The notes under the pieces: model-generated
What the model saw: the letters and a program-made list of their open reading frames with translations, nothing else
What the model was told of the DNA's origin: nothing
Databases searched by the model: none
Position numbers and translations under genes: made by a program
Assembly (NCBI GenBank): GCA_937929805.1
Contig: CALFUT010000012.1
Location: 124,001-188,000, forward strand
Reading direction: 5' to 3'
Length of the DNA stretch: 64,000 nucleotides
Origin: an uncultured Pirellulaceae bacterium
GTDB lineage: Bacteria; Planctomycetota; Planctomycetia; Pirellulales; Pirellulaceae
In this document: piece after piece, positions 28,551 through 37,700 of the stretch
Position numbering within the stretch: the first letter of the stretch is position 1
Layout: every line of letters starts with the position of its first letter

Positions 28551-28922
28551 AGGGTTAGCAGATACTTGTGGCGAGGCAGGCTGAGATCACCGGCTGGTCT
28601 CACGGCGAATAGCAGAGACCGAGCGGTCTCAGGGTTATAGGAGGTATCGTTACGATCGTTATCCCGGATTACCGTTTTTTGCAAAGCCTGACGGTTTAAC
28701 CAGAAGCGCGTGTTTTAACAAGATTGCCAATTGTACCGATTGAAACGTCGTTCTAACTCAACGTTACTCCATGCAAACTGCGTAACCATCAAACTTAGAC
28801 ACTCCATCCGCGTGTTGGCCACAATTTCATTCGAATTGAATCGGTAGAACTTAACTAAACGCCATATTTTGACACTGATCTACCTTGAAAATTCCTCGTC
28901 GAAAATCGCAGTTGGAAAGCAA
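28551..28922. promoter_or_regulatory. Divergent promoter region with GGTCTC/GAGACC inverted repeats
   Basis: This 372-base gap separates the TolC gene (minus) from the PilZ operon (plus). At 28615-28630 GAGACC-GAGC-GGTCTC forms a short hairpin or a palindromic site, and another GGTCTC stands at 28596-28601, so the hexamer occurs three times within 35 bases. A second small palindrome, ACGATCGT, follows near 28653. These could be operator sites for both sides, or a leader hairpin of either transcript. I could not define -35/-10 boxes. Confidence 0.5.
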
Positions 28923-29540
28923 ATGTCACTCCATCCACATCACCAAGAGCTTCAAGCCGAGGATGATCTACTTTCAGCAATTGATCAACTGGCCAGAAAC
29001 AACAGGACACAAGTTGTTAAGTCCAGAAGAATCAAGAACCGCGTCGAGCTGAACTGCGGCGTAAGCGTGAAGCCAGCGAATGCTTCGGATCGAGGTACGT
29101 TTCGAATCGCGGGCCGCTGCCGGGATGTCTCGCCGACGGGAGGTCGACTAGTCTTGGACCGGCCGATGGCGGTTGGTGACATCTATTTAGTCAATTTTGA
29201 AGGTGAGCAATTTCGTCTCGACCCAACTTTTGTTCGGTGCATGCGCTGTCACTTGATTCGAGAGGATAGTTTTGAATGCGGCGTTAGCTTTCTAAGTCCT
29301 GTCGATCTTGAAGCCGCCATTGCAGCTCCGAATGCTGCTTCTGAAGTATTGAACCGATCAGGCGAGAGCGGAGGATCCGCGTCAACCAGCGTGCAGGTCC
29401 CGGTCGCCGATCCGGCCGCCAATGTGGCCCAGGTGGCAACGACAGCTTCTATCGCTGACACCGTCTCTGCCGCTACCGAATCGATTCTCCGCCGAGAAGA
29501 AGTTCGCACGCAGCAGGTTCAAGTACAGCCCAACGTTTGA
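28923..29540 (+). CDS. PilZ-domain protein (c-di-GMP receptor candidate)
   Basis: A 205-residue cytoplasmic protein. The PilZ domain (about residues 30-125) shows the c-di-GMP-binding RxxxR in SRRIKNRVEL and the D/NxSxxG motif in RDVSPTGGRL, followed by the usual strands ending HLIREDSFECGVSFLSP. The remaining 75 residues are low-complexity Ala/Val/Ser/Gln. The ATG at 28923 has GGA 7-9 bases upstream; an earlier in-frame start at 28869 lacks one. It is the first gene of a run, with the GAF-HlyD gene starting 23 bases after its stop. The position suggests that c-di-GMP controls assembly or activity of the exporter, which is inference. Confidence 0.85.
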   Translation: MSLHPHHQELQAEDDLLSAIDQLARNNRTQVVKSRRIKNRVELNCGVSVKPANASDRGTFRIAGRCRDVSPTGGRLVLDRPMAVGDIYLVNFEGEQFRLDPTFVRCMRCHLIREDSFECGVSFLSPVDLEAAIAAPNAASEVLNRSGESGGSASTSVQVPVADPAANVAQVATTASIADTVSAATESILRREEVRTQQVQVQPNV

Positions 29541-29563
29541 TTTTTGCATTGAAAGTGAATCCG

Positions 29564-31459
29564 ATGGCTGTCCAAACACATCAACAACCTAATTCGTCTA
29601 GTCTCCCGCCGACGGTAACGAGATCTAGCGCTGAACTTCCTCCGATTGATGCCCAGATTGATCGTCTTGCGAACATCGACCAAGATTTCCGCGAGTCTTA
29701 TGCGCAGCTTTTTACGCTACTGCGAAGCAATCTGGACGCTCTTTGGGGCTTGCTAGAGATCATGGTAAGCGGTCGTACCGTTTCCCGAGAGTATAACCCC
29801 AGGGAAAAATTGGACAGTGAAGCTCTCGTGGACATGGCCTACGCGCTTTCTCTCGAAGCGCAGATGGATTCTGTCTCGCGGGCCAAACTGATTCCGGGCC
29901 AGAGTTCAAACTACGCGGTCATTTCGTGTCCGATCATGGATTTGGATGCTCGTTGTGTTGCTGGAACTATTACGCTATTTGTTTCGGTTCAGGGCAAGGA
30001 TGACGCAGGAGAGAAGCTCGGCTATCTCGAAAATGCACTGACGCGATTTTCTCAGCAGATGTCGACCCAATCCGTTGCTACGGGCACTGCCTCGCAAACG
30101 CCTGCCACGGCTGAGCCACCAGCGGAGTTGACCGCTATCATTAAAGCCACACAGTGCGAAGACCTTCGTGGGCTTTGTTTCTCGCTGGTCAATGGTTACT
30201 GCCAAAAGTTTGGGTGCACGAAGACCTCGATTGGAATCGTCGAAAACAACAGGACGCGTGTCTATGCGATTTCGGGTATGGACACACTGATTGAGAATAG
30301 CCCTGCGGTAATTGATATCCAGCAATCGCAGGATGAGTGTTTGGACTATGGCTCGCCCATCGTGGTGCAAAAATCCGATCGGATCGATCTTCCACCAAGC
30401 GACGGTTTTTTAATCCACCAAAAGTGGCATCAAAATACGGCGGCGGCCGCGGTCGCGTCGGTTCCGATTAAAGTCGACGGAGAAATCATTGCGGTTTTTA
30501 GTCTTGAACGCAGCGTCGAGAATCCGTTTGAAGCAGCCGAACTAGCGCAGGTTGAAAAATCGATCCAAACGTTTGGTCCCGCGATCACCATGATGGTGAA
30601 GTCGTCCCTTTCTCTTCGACAGATCGCCAAAGAGAAAGTAAAGAGGCTGCTGCTTCGCCCTTTCGAGAATCGCGTCACAAGCCTTTGCGTAATCGCGGGG
30701 CTCGCCTTCATTATCCTAGGCTGGTTGCCCTACCGTCCGACGATCCCTTGCACCATCGAGCCAGCCAATGTCAATCATGTGGTTGCTCCCTTTGACGGCA
30801 TTTTGGCGTCAGCGCCGCTTTTCGCTGGTGATGAAATCAAAAAGGGGCAAGTGCTACTGAAGTTAGATACACGAGAACTGGAGATGGAGCAACAATCGGT
30901 CGCTGCACAAATCCGCGCCAAAGAGGTCGCTCGTAACGCGGCGATGGCGGAAAGGAAGAAGTCGGAAGCATCTGTGTTGGATGCGGAAGTCGAAGCTCTT
31001 AGGGTTGAGCAAAGCATCGTTCGAAAAAAGATTCAACTTGCTTCCCTCCGGTCGAGAATGGACGGAACCATTATTCGCGGAGACATGCGTGAGCAGCTTG
31101 GCCAAGTTGTTTCGAAAGGAACGGAACTGCTCCAAGTTGCACCGACCGATGGCATGAAGATTCAAATTAAAATCCCTGAGTCTCAAGCCAATTTGGTTAA
31201 AACAGGTCACGAAGGCTACTTCGCAGCGAGCTCAAACCCCTCTGACCGACATCGATTCAAGATCACGAAGATTACCCCCTCGACGCAACTAATTAACGGC
31301 AGCAATGTCGTTATGGCGGAAGCAGAAATAAGCGGGCAAGCCGATTGGATGCGAAGCGGAATGAGCGGCTACGCCAAGGTACGCACTGGCTGGCAGCCCG
31401 TTTGGTGGATTCTTGGCCATCGAGTTTTTGAAGGCTTGAAGTTGAGGTTCTGGCTATGA
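29564..31459 (+). CDS. GAF-like domain fused to HlyD-type membrane-fusion protein
   Basis: A 631-residue inner-membrane protein with an unusual order. Residues 1-170 are mixed helical; about 180-340 look like a GAF sensory domain (GLCFSLVNGYCQKFGCTKTS, then AAVASVPIKVDGEIIAVFSL). One membrane helix (LCVIAGLAFIILGWLPY) lies near residue 390. A periplasmic HlyD adaptor follows: lipoyl half VVAPFDGILASAPLFAGDEI, a helical hairpin (about 440-505), the second lipoyl half and a beta-barrel. The ATG at 29564 is 23 bases after the PilZ stop. Its end overlaps the next start by 4 bases (ATGA). It could sense a cytoplasmic ligand and link it to the periplasmic adaptor ring. Confidence 0.85.
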   Translation: MAVQTHQQPNSSSLPPTVTRSSAELPPIDAQIDRLANIDQDFRESYAQLFTLLRSNLDALWGLLEIMVSGRTVSREYNPREKLDSEALVDMAYALSLEAQMDSVSRAKLIPGQSSNYAVISCPIMDLDARCVAGTITLFVSVQGKDDAGEKLGYLENALTRFSQQMSTQSVATGTASQTPATAEPPAELTAIIKATQCEDLRGLCFSLVNGYCQKFGCTKTSIGIVENNRTRVYAISGMDTLIENSPAVIDIQQSQDECLDYGSPIVVQKSDRIDLPPSDGFLIHQKWHQNTAAAAVASVPIKVDGEIIAVFSLERSVENPFEAAELAQVEKSIQTFGPAITMMVKSSLSLRQIAKEKVKRLLLRPFENRVTSLCVIAGLAFIILGWLPYRPTIPCTIEPANVNHVVAPFDGILASAPLFAGDEIKKGQVLLKLDTRELEMEQQSVAAQIRAKEVARNAAMAERKKSEASVLDAEVEALRVEQSIVRKKIQLASLRSRMDGTIIRGDMREQLGQVVSKGTELLQVAPTDGMKIQIKIPESQANLVKTGHEGYFAASSNPSDRHRFKITKITPSTQLINGSNVVMAEAEISGQADWMRSGMSGYAKVRTGWQPVWWILGHRVFEGLKLRFWL

Positions 31460-33657
31460 TCCCCGATCGAGCAATGAATCAGAATGCGGCTTCGAATACG
31501 AATTTGGAACCCAATGAACGGTCCGCGAATGCCAAACAGGATCCGCTTGATCTTGCCATGGCAAAGCTCAAAGATACGACGTTGTCGGCGCGGCGCGACC
31601 TCAAAGTGAGTCGTCACCTGTTTCGCGATGAACCCTCGTACATCGTTCACGATCCGGTGAGTTTTCAGTCGCATCGGTTTTCCCAGAAGGACTACCACCT
31701 TCTTGCGTCGTTGCAGCATTCAAAAACTCTCGAAGAAACCTTTGTCGACTTGTCGACGCGAGGCCTCTATCCGGGGGATCGAAGAGATTTTTACAAATTT
31801 GTCCTCGATCTCCAGATGCGAGGGTTGCTTGATCTTCCCCTCAATGATGGGTCGCGTCTCTATAGCCGATACAAGCAGAAGAAGGCGGAACAGAGCAAGG
31901 TTTCATTGATGAAGATGTTGTTCATCAAGATTCCACTTCTCAATCCAAACAAGTTTTTAGATCGAACGGTCCGTTTTGCGAGGCCACTCTTTACGCGGTG
32001 GTTCTTTGTGATCTGGGCGTTAATGATGCTGGCCTCGTTTGGTTTGTTGTTAACGCGTTTTGAAGAATTTTATAGCCCGCTTGCAAATATTTTGGCGACG
32101 CGAAACCTCGTCATTTTATTCTTTGTGATGACGGGGCTTAAGTTTTGGCATGAGCTTGGTCACGCGTATGCCTGTAAAATCAGCGGCGGAGCTGTTCCCG
32201 ATATGGGAGCGTTTTTGATGGCAGGAATGCCGATGGCCTATGTCGATGTTAGCGCTTCATGGAGCTTTGCATCGCGAAATCAGCGAGTGTTGGTTGGGCT
32301 TGGCGGTATGTACTTCGAATCGATCGCCGCCTGCATTGCGATGTTCATTTGGACTTTCACAGGCCCCGGAACTCTAAATTCAACCGCCCATTTTGTCGTG
32401 TTGATGGCCAGTTTCATGACCGTCCTTTTCAATGCAAACCCGTTGATGCGATACGATGGTTATTACATTTTGAGCGACATGACGGGGGTTCCCAACCTGC
32501 GTCAACGTTCCATGCAGTTTTCCGGGGGCCTTGTTAAATGGCTTGCACTCGGCACGCCTATGAGCATCGCCGTAAACTCGATCACGGAAGCCTGTTTGCT
32601 GCTGTTTTACGGCGTGGCCGCATTTCTTTACCAGTTCTGGTTGATGCTTGTCATCGCCGTAATGATCTCTCAGCAATTTTTTGTTCTTGGAATCGCCATG
32701 GCGGTTGGAGTGGTTGTTAGCTCGATCATCAACCCACTTAAGTCGATGTTCACTTACCTGTGGTTCAGTCCAGAGCTTGCCGACCGCAGGCCACGAGCCA
32801 TCGGCGTAAGTGCCGTCATGCTGGGCCTAGCCTTGAGCGCCTTTGTGATCATCCCGGTGCCAGGTGGGGTGGTTACTTCCGGTCAGCTGACCTACGAGAA
32901 AGTTCAATCCGTGAGAGTACCTTTTGATAGCTATATCTCAAGTATCGACGTGGTTGCCGGACAAAAAGTTTCGATGGCCGACCCAATTTTATCAGTCAGT
33001 AGTCCGGACATCGTCAATCGATTTCAGCTTGCGGGAGCCACTCGCAATGTGGCGGAACGAAAAGTCATCACAGCGTTGTCTGCTTCCGCCGCCGTTCAAA
33101 AACAACGTCAACTGGAGAGCCAAGTTGCGTTGTCTGAGTATCGCATTGCGGAGGCTAATTTCAAAAAACAACAGGTTGATGCGAACTTTGATGGAATCGT
33201 TCTCCAGTGTCCGATGACTCAGGACCAAGGCGCCTACATTAAATCTGGTGTTGAACTGGCACGTGTTTCAAATGGTGTAAAAATCGTTCGAGCACTGGTT
33301 GATTCGCAACAAATCGCGTCGATTCGACCTAACGTCGGTGATTCAGCAACTGTACGAATCAAAGCAAATTGTGGCAGATCGGTTTCGGGAACGATTGACC
33401 GTATCGAGCCTCAGGGATCGAGGACCATTCAAATGATGGGACTATCAACGTCTGCCGGTGGAGACATTCTTACGAACGATGACGGCGTTTCCTCGGTGCC
33501 CTACTTTATGATTGACGTTCGGTTGGATGAGTCATTTGACATCGACATGCCAGAAAAAACCACCGCTTACGTGCGCTTCGGTCGTAAATTTGAAACGCTT
33601 GGGAGCGTTGCCATTCGCAGCGTTCTAAACTTTGCAAACCAATTGTTTTCGGAATAA
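31456..33657 (+). CDS. PqqD-like/M50 (site-2 protease-like) membrane protein with HlyD-type C-terminal domain
   Basis: A 733-residue inner-membrane protein. Residues about 50-135 (SYIVHDPVSFQSHRFSQKDY...) look like a PqqD-type peptide-recognition winged helix. The membrane part has about ten helices, with the zinc site HELGHAYAC at residues 232-240 and NPLMRYDGYY with its Asp ligand near 334, as in M50 peptidases. From about residue 480 a barrel-sandwich/HlyD domain follows (VRVPFDSYISSIDVVAGQKV, then a helical hairpin and FDGIVLQCPMTQDQGAYIKS). It may act as peptidase, as inner-membrane part of a secretion channel, or both. It is translationally coupled to the gene before it and is 14 bases from the next. 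Confidence 0.87.
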   Translation: MIPDRAMNQNAASNTNLEPNERSANAKQDPLDLAMAKLKDTTLSARRDLKVSRHLFRDEPSYIVHDPVSFQSHRFSQKDYHLLASLQHSKTLEETFVDLSTRGLYPGDRRDFYKFVLDLQMRGLLDLPLNDGSRLYSRYKQKKAEQSKVSLMKMLFIKIPLLNPNKFLDRTVRFARPLFTRWFFVIWALMMLASFGLLLTRFEEFYSPLANILATRNLVILFFVMTGLKFWHELGHAYACKISGGAVPDMGAFLMAGMPMAYVDVSASWSFASRNQRVLVGLGGMYFESIAACIAMFIWTFTGPGTLNSTAHFVVLMASFMTVLFNANPLMRYDGYYILSDMTGVPNLRQRSMQFSGGLVKWLALGTPMSIAVNSITEACLLLFYGVAAFLYQFWLMLVIAVMISQQFFVLGIAMAVGVVVSSIINPLKSMFTYLWFSPELADRRPRAIGVSAVMLGLALSAFVIIPVPGGVVTSGQLTYEKVQSVRVPFDSYISSIDVVAGQKVSMADPILSVSSPDIVNRFQLAGATRNVAERKVITALSASAAVQKQRQLESQVALSEYRIAEANFKKQQVDANFDGIVLQCPMTQDQGAYIKSGVELARVSNGVKIVRALVDSQQIASIRPNVGDSATVRIKANCGRSVSGTIDRIEPQGSRTIQMMGLSTSAGGDILTNDDGVSSVPYFMIDVRLDESFDIDMPEKTTAYVRFGRKFETLGSVAIRSVLNFANQLFSE

Positions 33658-33671
33658 TCCGCGAGATATCG

Positions 33672-34571
33672 ATGAAATATTCACCTGTTTTAGTATTTGC
33701 GGCCCTTTGCATGCCGCTTGTGTCCGGTTCAGTTCTTGCTCAAACGGATGATTATGAATCCGTGCAAGACAATGAACCAATTCGTCAGTTGGCAGGATTA
33801 GCCCTTGCCGAGCAAACGGCTGAGGTCGCAACGACCGTCAGTCAACGCATGAACGAAGTTCATGTGGAAGAAGGGCAAGCAGTCAAGAAAGGGCAGCTGT
33901 TGGCGACGCTTGAGTATTCTGTTAGCAAAGCCGAATATGAAGCAGCGAAAGCCATCGCAGACGATCAGTCATCGGTCAATGTTGCTTTAATTGATGCGCG
34001 GGAATCGCGAGATCGTGTCCTGCGATTTCAACAAGCGGTTCAGAGCGGCGCAAGCAACCAAATGGAGCTTGAGATTGCTCGAAACGAGTTCAACAAAGCC
34101 ATGGCGGTTCTCGATCGTGAAAAAAGCCAAATGATCAGTGCGAATAAAGCAGCTGAAACGGCTGCAGCCAAACAAGAAGGCTACTTTATTCGGGCACCGT
34201 TCGACGGAATTGTTGCCGAACAGCACGTTCATGTCGGAAACATGGTAAGAGGTGGAGACGTCATCTTTACGGTCGTCGCTCCGGCGCGATTGCGTGCAGA
34301 GCTCAATCTGCCCGTCGAACTCTTTGGACGTTTGAGTCAAGGCGAAACGTACGACATTCAAGCGGGGCAGCCGGTGGAGCGAACCTTGGAGGCTCGGTTG
34401 AAATTTGTGTCGCCAGGAATCGATTCCGCTTCGCAAACGTTTCGATGTGTTTTTGAAATTGATAACAGCGATCTGGGACTTCCTGCCGGGTTCCCAGTTC
34501 GGCTATCCGAATCGCAAATTCGAGGCATGCTACCTTCAAATTCGAAACATCAGCTATCGATGAAGAAGTAA
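33672..34571 (+). CDS. Periplasmic adaptor (HlyD/RND membrane-fusion family)
   Basis: A 299-residue exported protein with a cleavable signal peptide (KYSPVLVFAALCMPLVSGSVLA). Lipoyl halves TVSQRMNEVHVEEGQAVKKG (near residue 58) and FIRAPFDGIVAEQHVHVGNM (near residue 173) flank a helical hairpin, followed by a beta-barrel ending near the C-terminus. It lacks the C-terminal membrane-proximal domain of full RND adaptors. Together with the HlyD parts of the two preceding proteins this gives three adaptor modules in one run. It presumably contacts the TolC-like channel encoded on the other side of the shared promoter. A terminator follows 27 bases after the stop. Confidence 0.88.
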   Translation: MKYSPVLVFAALCMPLVSGSVLAQTDDYESVQDNEPIRQLAGLALAEQTAEVATTVSQRMNEVHVEEGQAVKKGQLLATLEYSVSKAEYEAAKAIADDQSSVNVALIDARESRDRVLRFQQAVQSGASNQMELEIARNEFNKAMAVLDREKSQMISANKAAETAAAKQEGYFIRAPFDGIVAEQHVHVGNMVRGGDVIFTVVAPARLRAELNLPVELFGRLSQGETYDIQAGQPVERTLEARLKFVSPGIDSASQTFRCVFEIDNSDLGLPAGFPVRLSESQIRGMLPSNSKHQLSMKK

Positions 34572-34597
34572 TGCGAGCGTAACAATCGACTAGCAGC

Positions 34598-34626
34598 AAG
34601 CCCGGCCTCAGCGTCGGGCTTTTTTG
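34598..34626 (+). terminator. Rho-independent terminator after the adaptor gene
   Basis: AAGCCCG (34598-34604) pairs with CGGGCTT (34615-34621), 10-base loop, and the T-run continues to 34625. It separates the four-gene run from the giant repeat gene, which therefore needs its own promoter in 34627-34778. Confidence 0.88.
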
Positions 34627-34778
34627 TTGAGTTTTGTCAACATTTGATTTTACGTTATTTGCATTTTTTTTTCTCACTGACAAGCTCGCGACCTAATCTT
34701 TCGGAGCAATGAATCCAGCCAAGCGACCCCTCCCGGCTCGCATTTCATCAATTCGACTATTTAGGAATCGGAAAAGAA

Positions 34779-37700
34779 ATGAACCTCAACAACATCCTCA
34801 AGAAGTACGTGGCACAAGCCACTAACCAAAGCGCCTCGCAGCTTTCAGCCGACCAACAACACAACATCGAATTGCTAGAACAACGGATCATGTATTCGGC
34901 AACGCAATGTGGCGCTGCCCTTGGTCCAGACGGTGGATTGGACATCGCGGAACTTGAAAGCCTAGTCGCTGAGAATCCCGATATTGAAGAGTTCTTTGGG
35001 AAGTTCGATAAGAATCTTGACTTTGAGGCCATCAATAATTTCGTCGATGATCTTCTGGCCAATGAAGGCTCAGTTGAAGAAGCCATTGATAATGCAGGCA
35101 AACAGGACGGTGGCGACAACACCAAACTAGTTTCAGCTGACGCTCAAACGGGTGGAAACCGTGGACCTAACGTCTTTTTCAACGCAGGCAACGATGCGGA
35201 TGGCTTTGAAGTCATTAAAGGTAAAGCAGGCCTCGATGTTGGCGGCGCAGATAGCGATGGAAATAGCCAGTCCAACGATGCACGATTCACTAACGTCGAT
35301 GACGACGCAACCGATAGAAGCCAGTCTGGCAAGAAACAAATCAGGGAAGCACAGGACAACAACGTTGTTCAAAACAATGGTTTCCGACCTCAGCTTATTC
35401 AAGATTTTGCCGCACCTGATATTTCCTTCGACGTGGATTTGGATGAAGTCAGAAGCGGAACCGATCGCGTTGGAAATGATGTCGTAGAAGGAAGCCAAGG
35501 TAACGAGAACGTTGATCGATCAGTCAACAATGATGCTGAGGTACAAAAAGCCCAGCAGGCTTACGAAGCAGCTGAAGCCGAAGCGGATCGATCTCGCGGT
35601 GAAGCCAAAGTGGAGGCTGATAACGCTGAACAGGCTCGCCAAGCTGCCGAAGCTGAGCGTGCTCAAGCCGATCAGGCTCGTGCCGCCGCTGACGCCGTTG
35701 CACGCGAAGCAGATCAATCTCAGAAAATTGCAGAAACCGAACGAGCACAAGCGGATCGTGCTCGCTCGGATGCTGACGCTGTCGCTCGCGAAGCAGAGAA
35801 AGCTCGTGAGCTTGCCGAAGCTGAGCGCACCCAAGCTGAGCAGGCTAAAACCGCTGCTGACACGCAGCGTACGCAAGCCGATCAAGCTCGCACCACCGCC
35901 GATGCTGAGAAGACCCAAGCCGACCAGGCTCGAACAACTGCCGAAGCCGAAGCTCGTCAGGCTGATCAGGCTCGTCAAACAGCCGACGCAGAGAAAGCTC
36001 AAGCTGATCAGGCTCGTACAACCGCCGACGCGGAAGCACGAGAAGCTGATCAGGCTCGTCAAACGGCCGACGCAGAGAAGGCTCAAGCCGATCAGGCTCG
36101 TACAACCGCCGACGCTGAAGCTCGTGAAGCCAATCAGGCTCGCCAAGTCGCCGATGCAGAACAAGCCAAAGCCGATCAGTCTCGCGCTGAAGCCGACGCT
36201 GCGGGTGACGATGCTGAGCAAGCACGAGCCACAGCAGATGCCGAGCAAGCCCAAGCGGATCAGGCTCGCGCCACCGCTGATGCGGAAGCACGCGAAGCCG
36301 ATCAGGCTCGCCAAACAGCCGACGCAGAAAAAGCTCAGGCTGATCAGGCTCGTACAACCGCCGACGCCGAAGCTCGCGAAGCTGAAAGTGCTCGAAGCAC
36401 CGCTGATGCTGAGAAAGCTCAGGCCGAACAAGCACGTGCTACCGCCGACGCGGAAGCTCGGGAAGCTGAACAGGCTCGCAGCGTAGCCGACGCTGAACGA
36501 GCCCAAGCGGATCAGGCTCGAAGCGAAGCCGATGCGGCAGCCAAAGAAGCGGACCAGCTTCGTGCTACCGCCGACGCGGAACGTGCAGAAGCTGAACAGG
36601 CCAAGGCCACCGCCGAAGCTGAACGTGCCCAAGCTAATCAGGCCAAGGCCACTGCCGAAGCTGAGCGAGCCCAAGCGGATCAGGCTCGAAGCGAAGCCGA
36701 TGCGGCAGCCAAACAAGCTGATCAACTTCGTGCCACGGCTGATGTGGAGCGTGCCGAAGCCGATCAAGCCAAGGCAACCGCCGAGGCAGAGCGAGCCCAA
36801 GCGGATCAAGCCCGCGCAACGGCTGACGCTGAGCAAGCTCAAGCTGAACAGGCTAAAGCAACTGCTGAAGTCGAACGAGCCCAAGCAGATCAGGCTCGTG
36901 TCGCGGCTGATGGAGAGCGAACGGAAGCCGATCAAGCCAAAGCTGCTGCTCAAACTGAGCGAGCCCAGGCCGATCAAGCCCGTGCCACCGCTGACGCGGA
37001 GCGTGCCCAAGCCGATCAAGCCAAGGCTACTGCTCAATCAGAGCGAGCCCAAGCTGATCAAGCTCGTGCTACCGCTGATGTTGAGCGTGCCCAAGCCGAT
37101 CAGGCCAATGCAACTGCTCAATCAGAGCGAGCCCAAGCCGATCAGGCTCGTACTACCGCTGACGCGGAGCGTGCTCAAGCCGATCAAGCCAAAGCAACTG
37201 CTGAAGCTGAGCGAGCCCAGGCCGATCAAGCTCGTGCCACCGCTGACGCGGAGCGTGCTCAAGCCGATCAAGCCAAAGCAACCGCTCAATCAGAGCGAGC
37301 CCAAGCCGATCAGGCTCGTGCCACCGCTGACGCTGAGCGTGCTCAAGCCGAACAAGCCAAAGCGACTGCTGAATCAGAGCGAGCACAGGCCAATCAAGCC
37401 CGCGCCACCGCTGACGCAGAGCGTGCTCAAGCCGATCAAGCCAAAGCCACTGCTCAATCAGAGCGAGCCCAAGCCGATCAAGCCCGCTCAGCCGCAGATG
37501 CTGAACGAGCCCAAGCCGATCAGGCCAAAGCAACTGCTCAATCCGAGCGAGCCCAAGCTGACCAAGCAAGAAACGTCGCTAACGCGGAAGCTCACGAAGC
37601 ACAGCATGCTCGTGCGGAAGCAGATTCTGCTGCCAAAGACGCAATGCACGCTAGAAATGCCGCTGATGCAGAAGCTCGGGAAGCAACAAACGCTCGCTCG

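Noticed and set aside
35520-37037. A 505-codon minus-strand open frame and long Lys/Pro/Leu-rich plus-strand frames at 36532-37854 and 38311-39417
   Set aside because: They are shadows of the same repeat. The chosen frame has a start with ribosome binding site, an export motif, a non-repeat N-terminus and C-terminus, and a terminator right after its stop.
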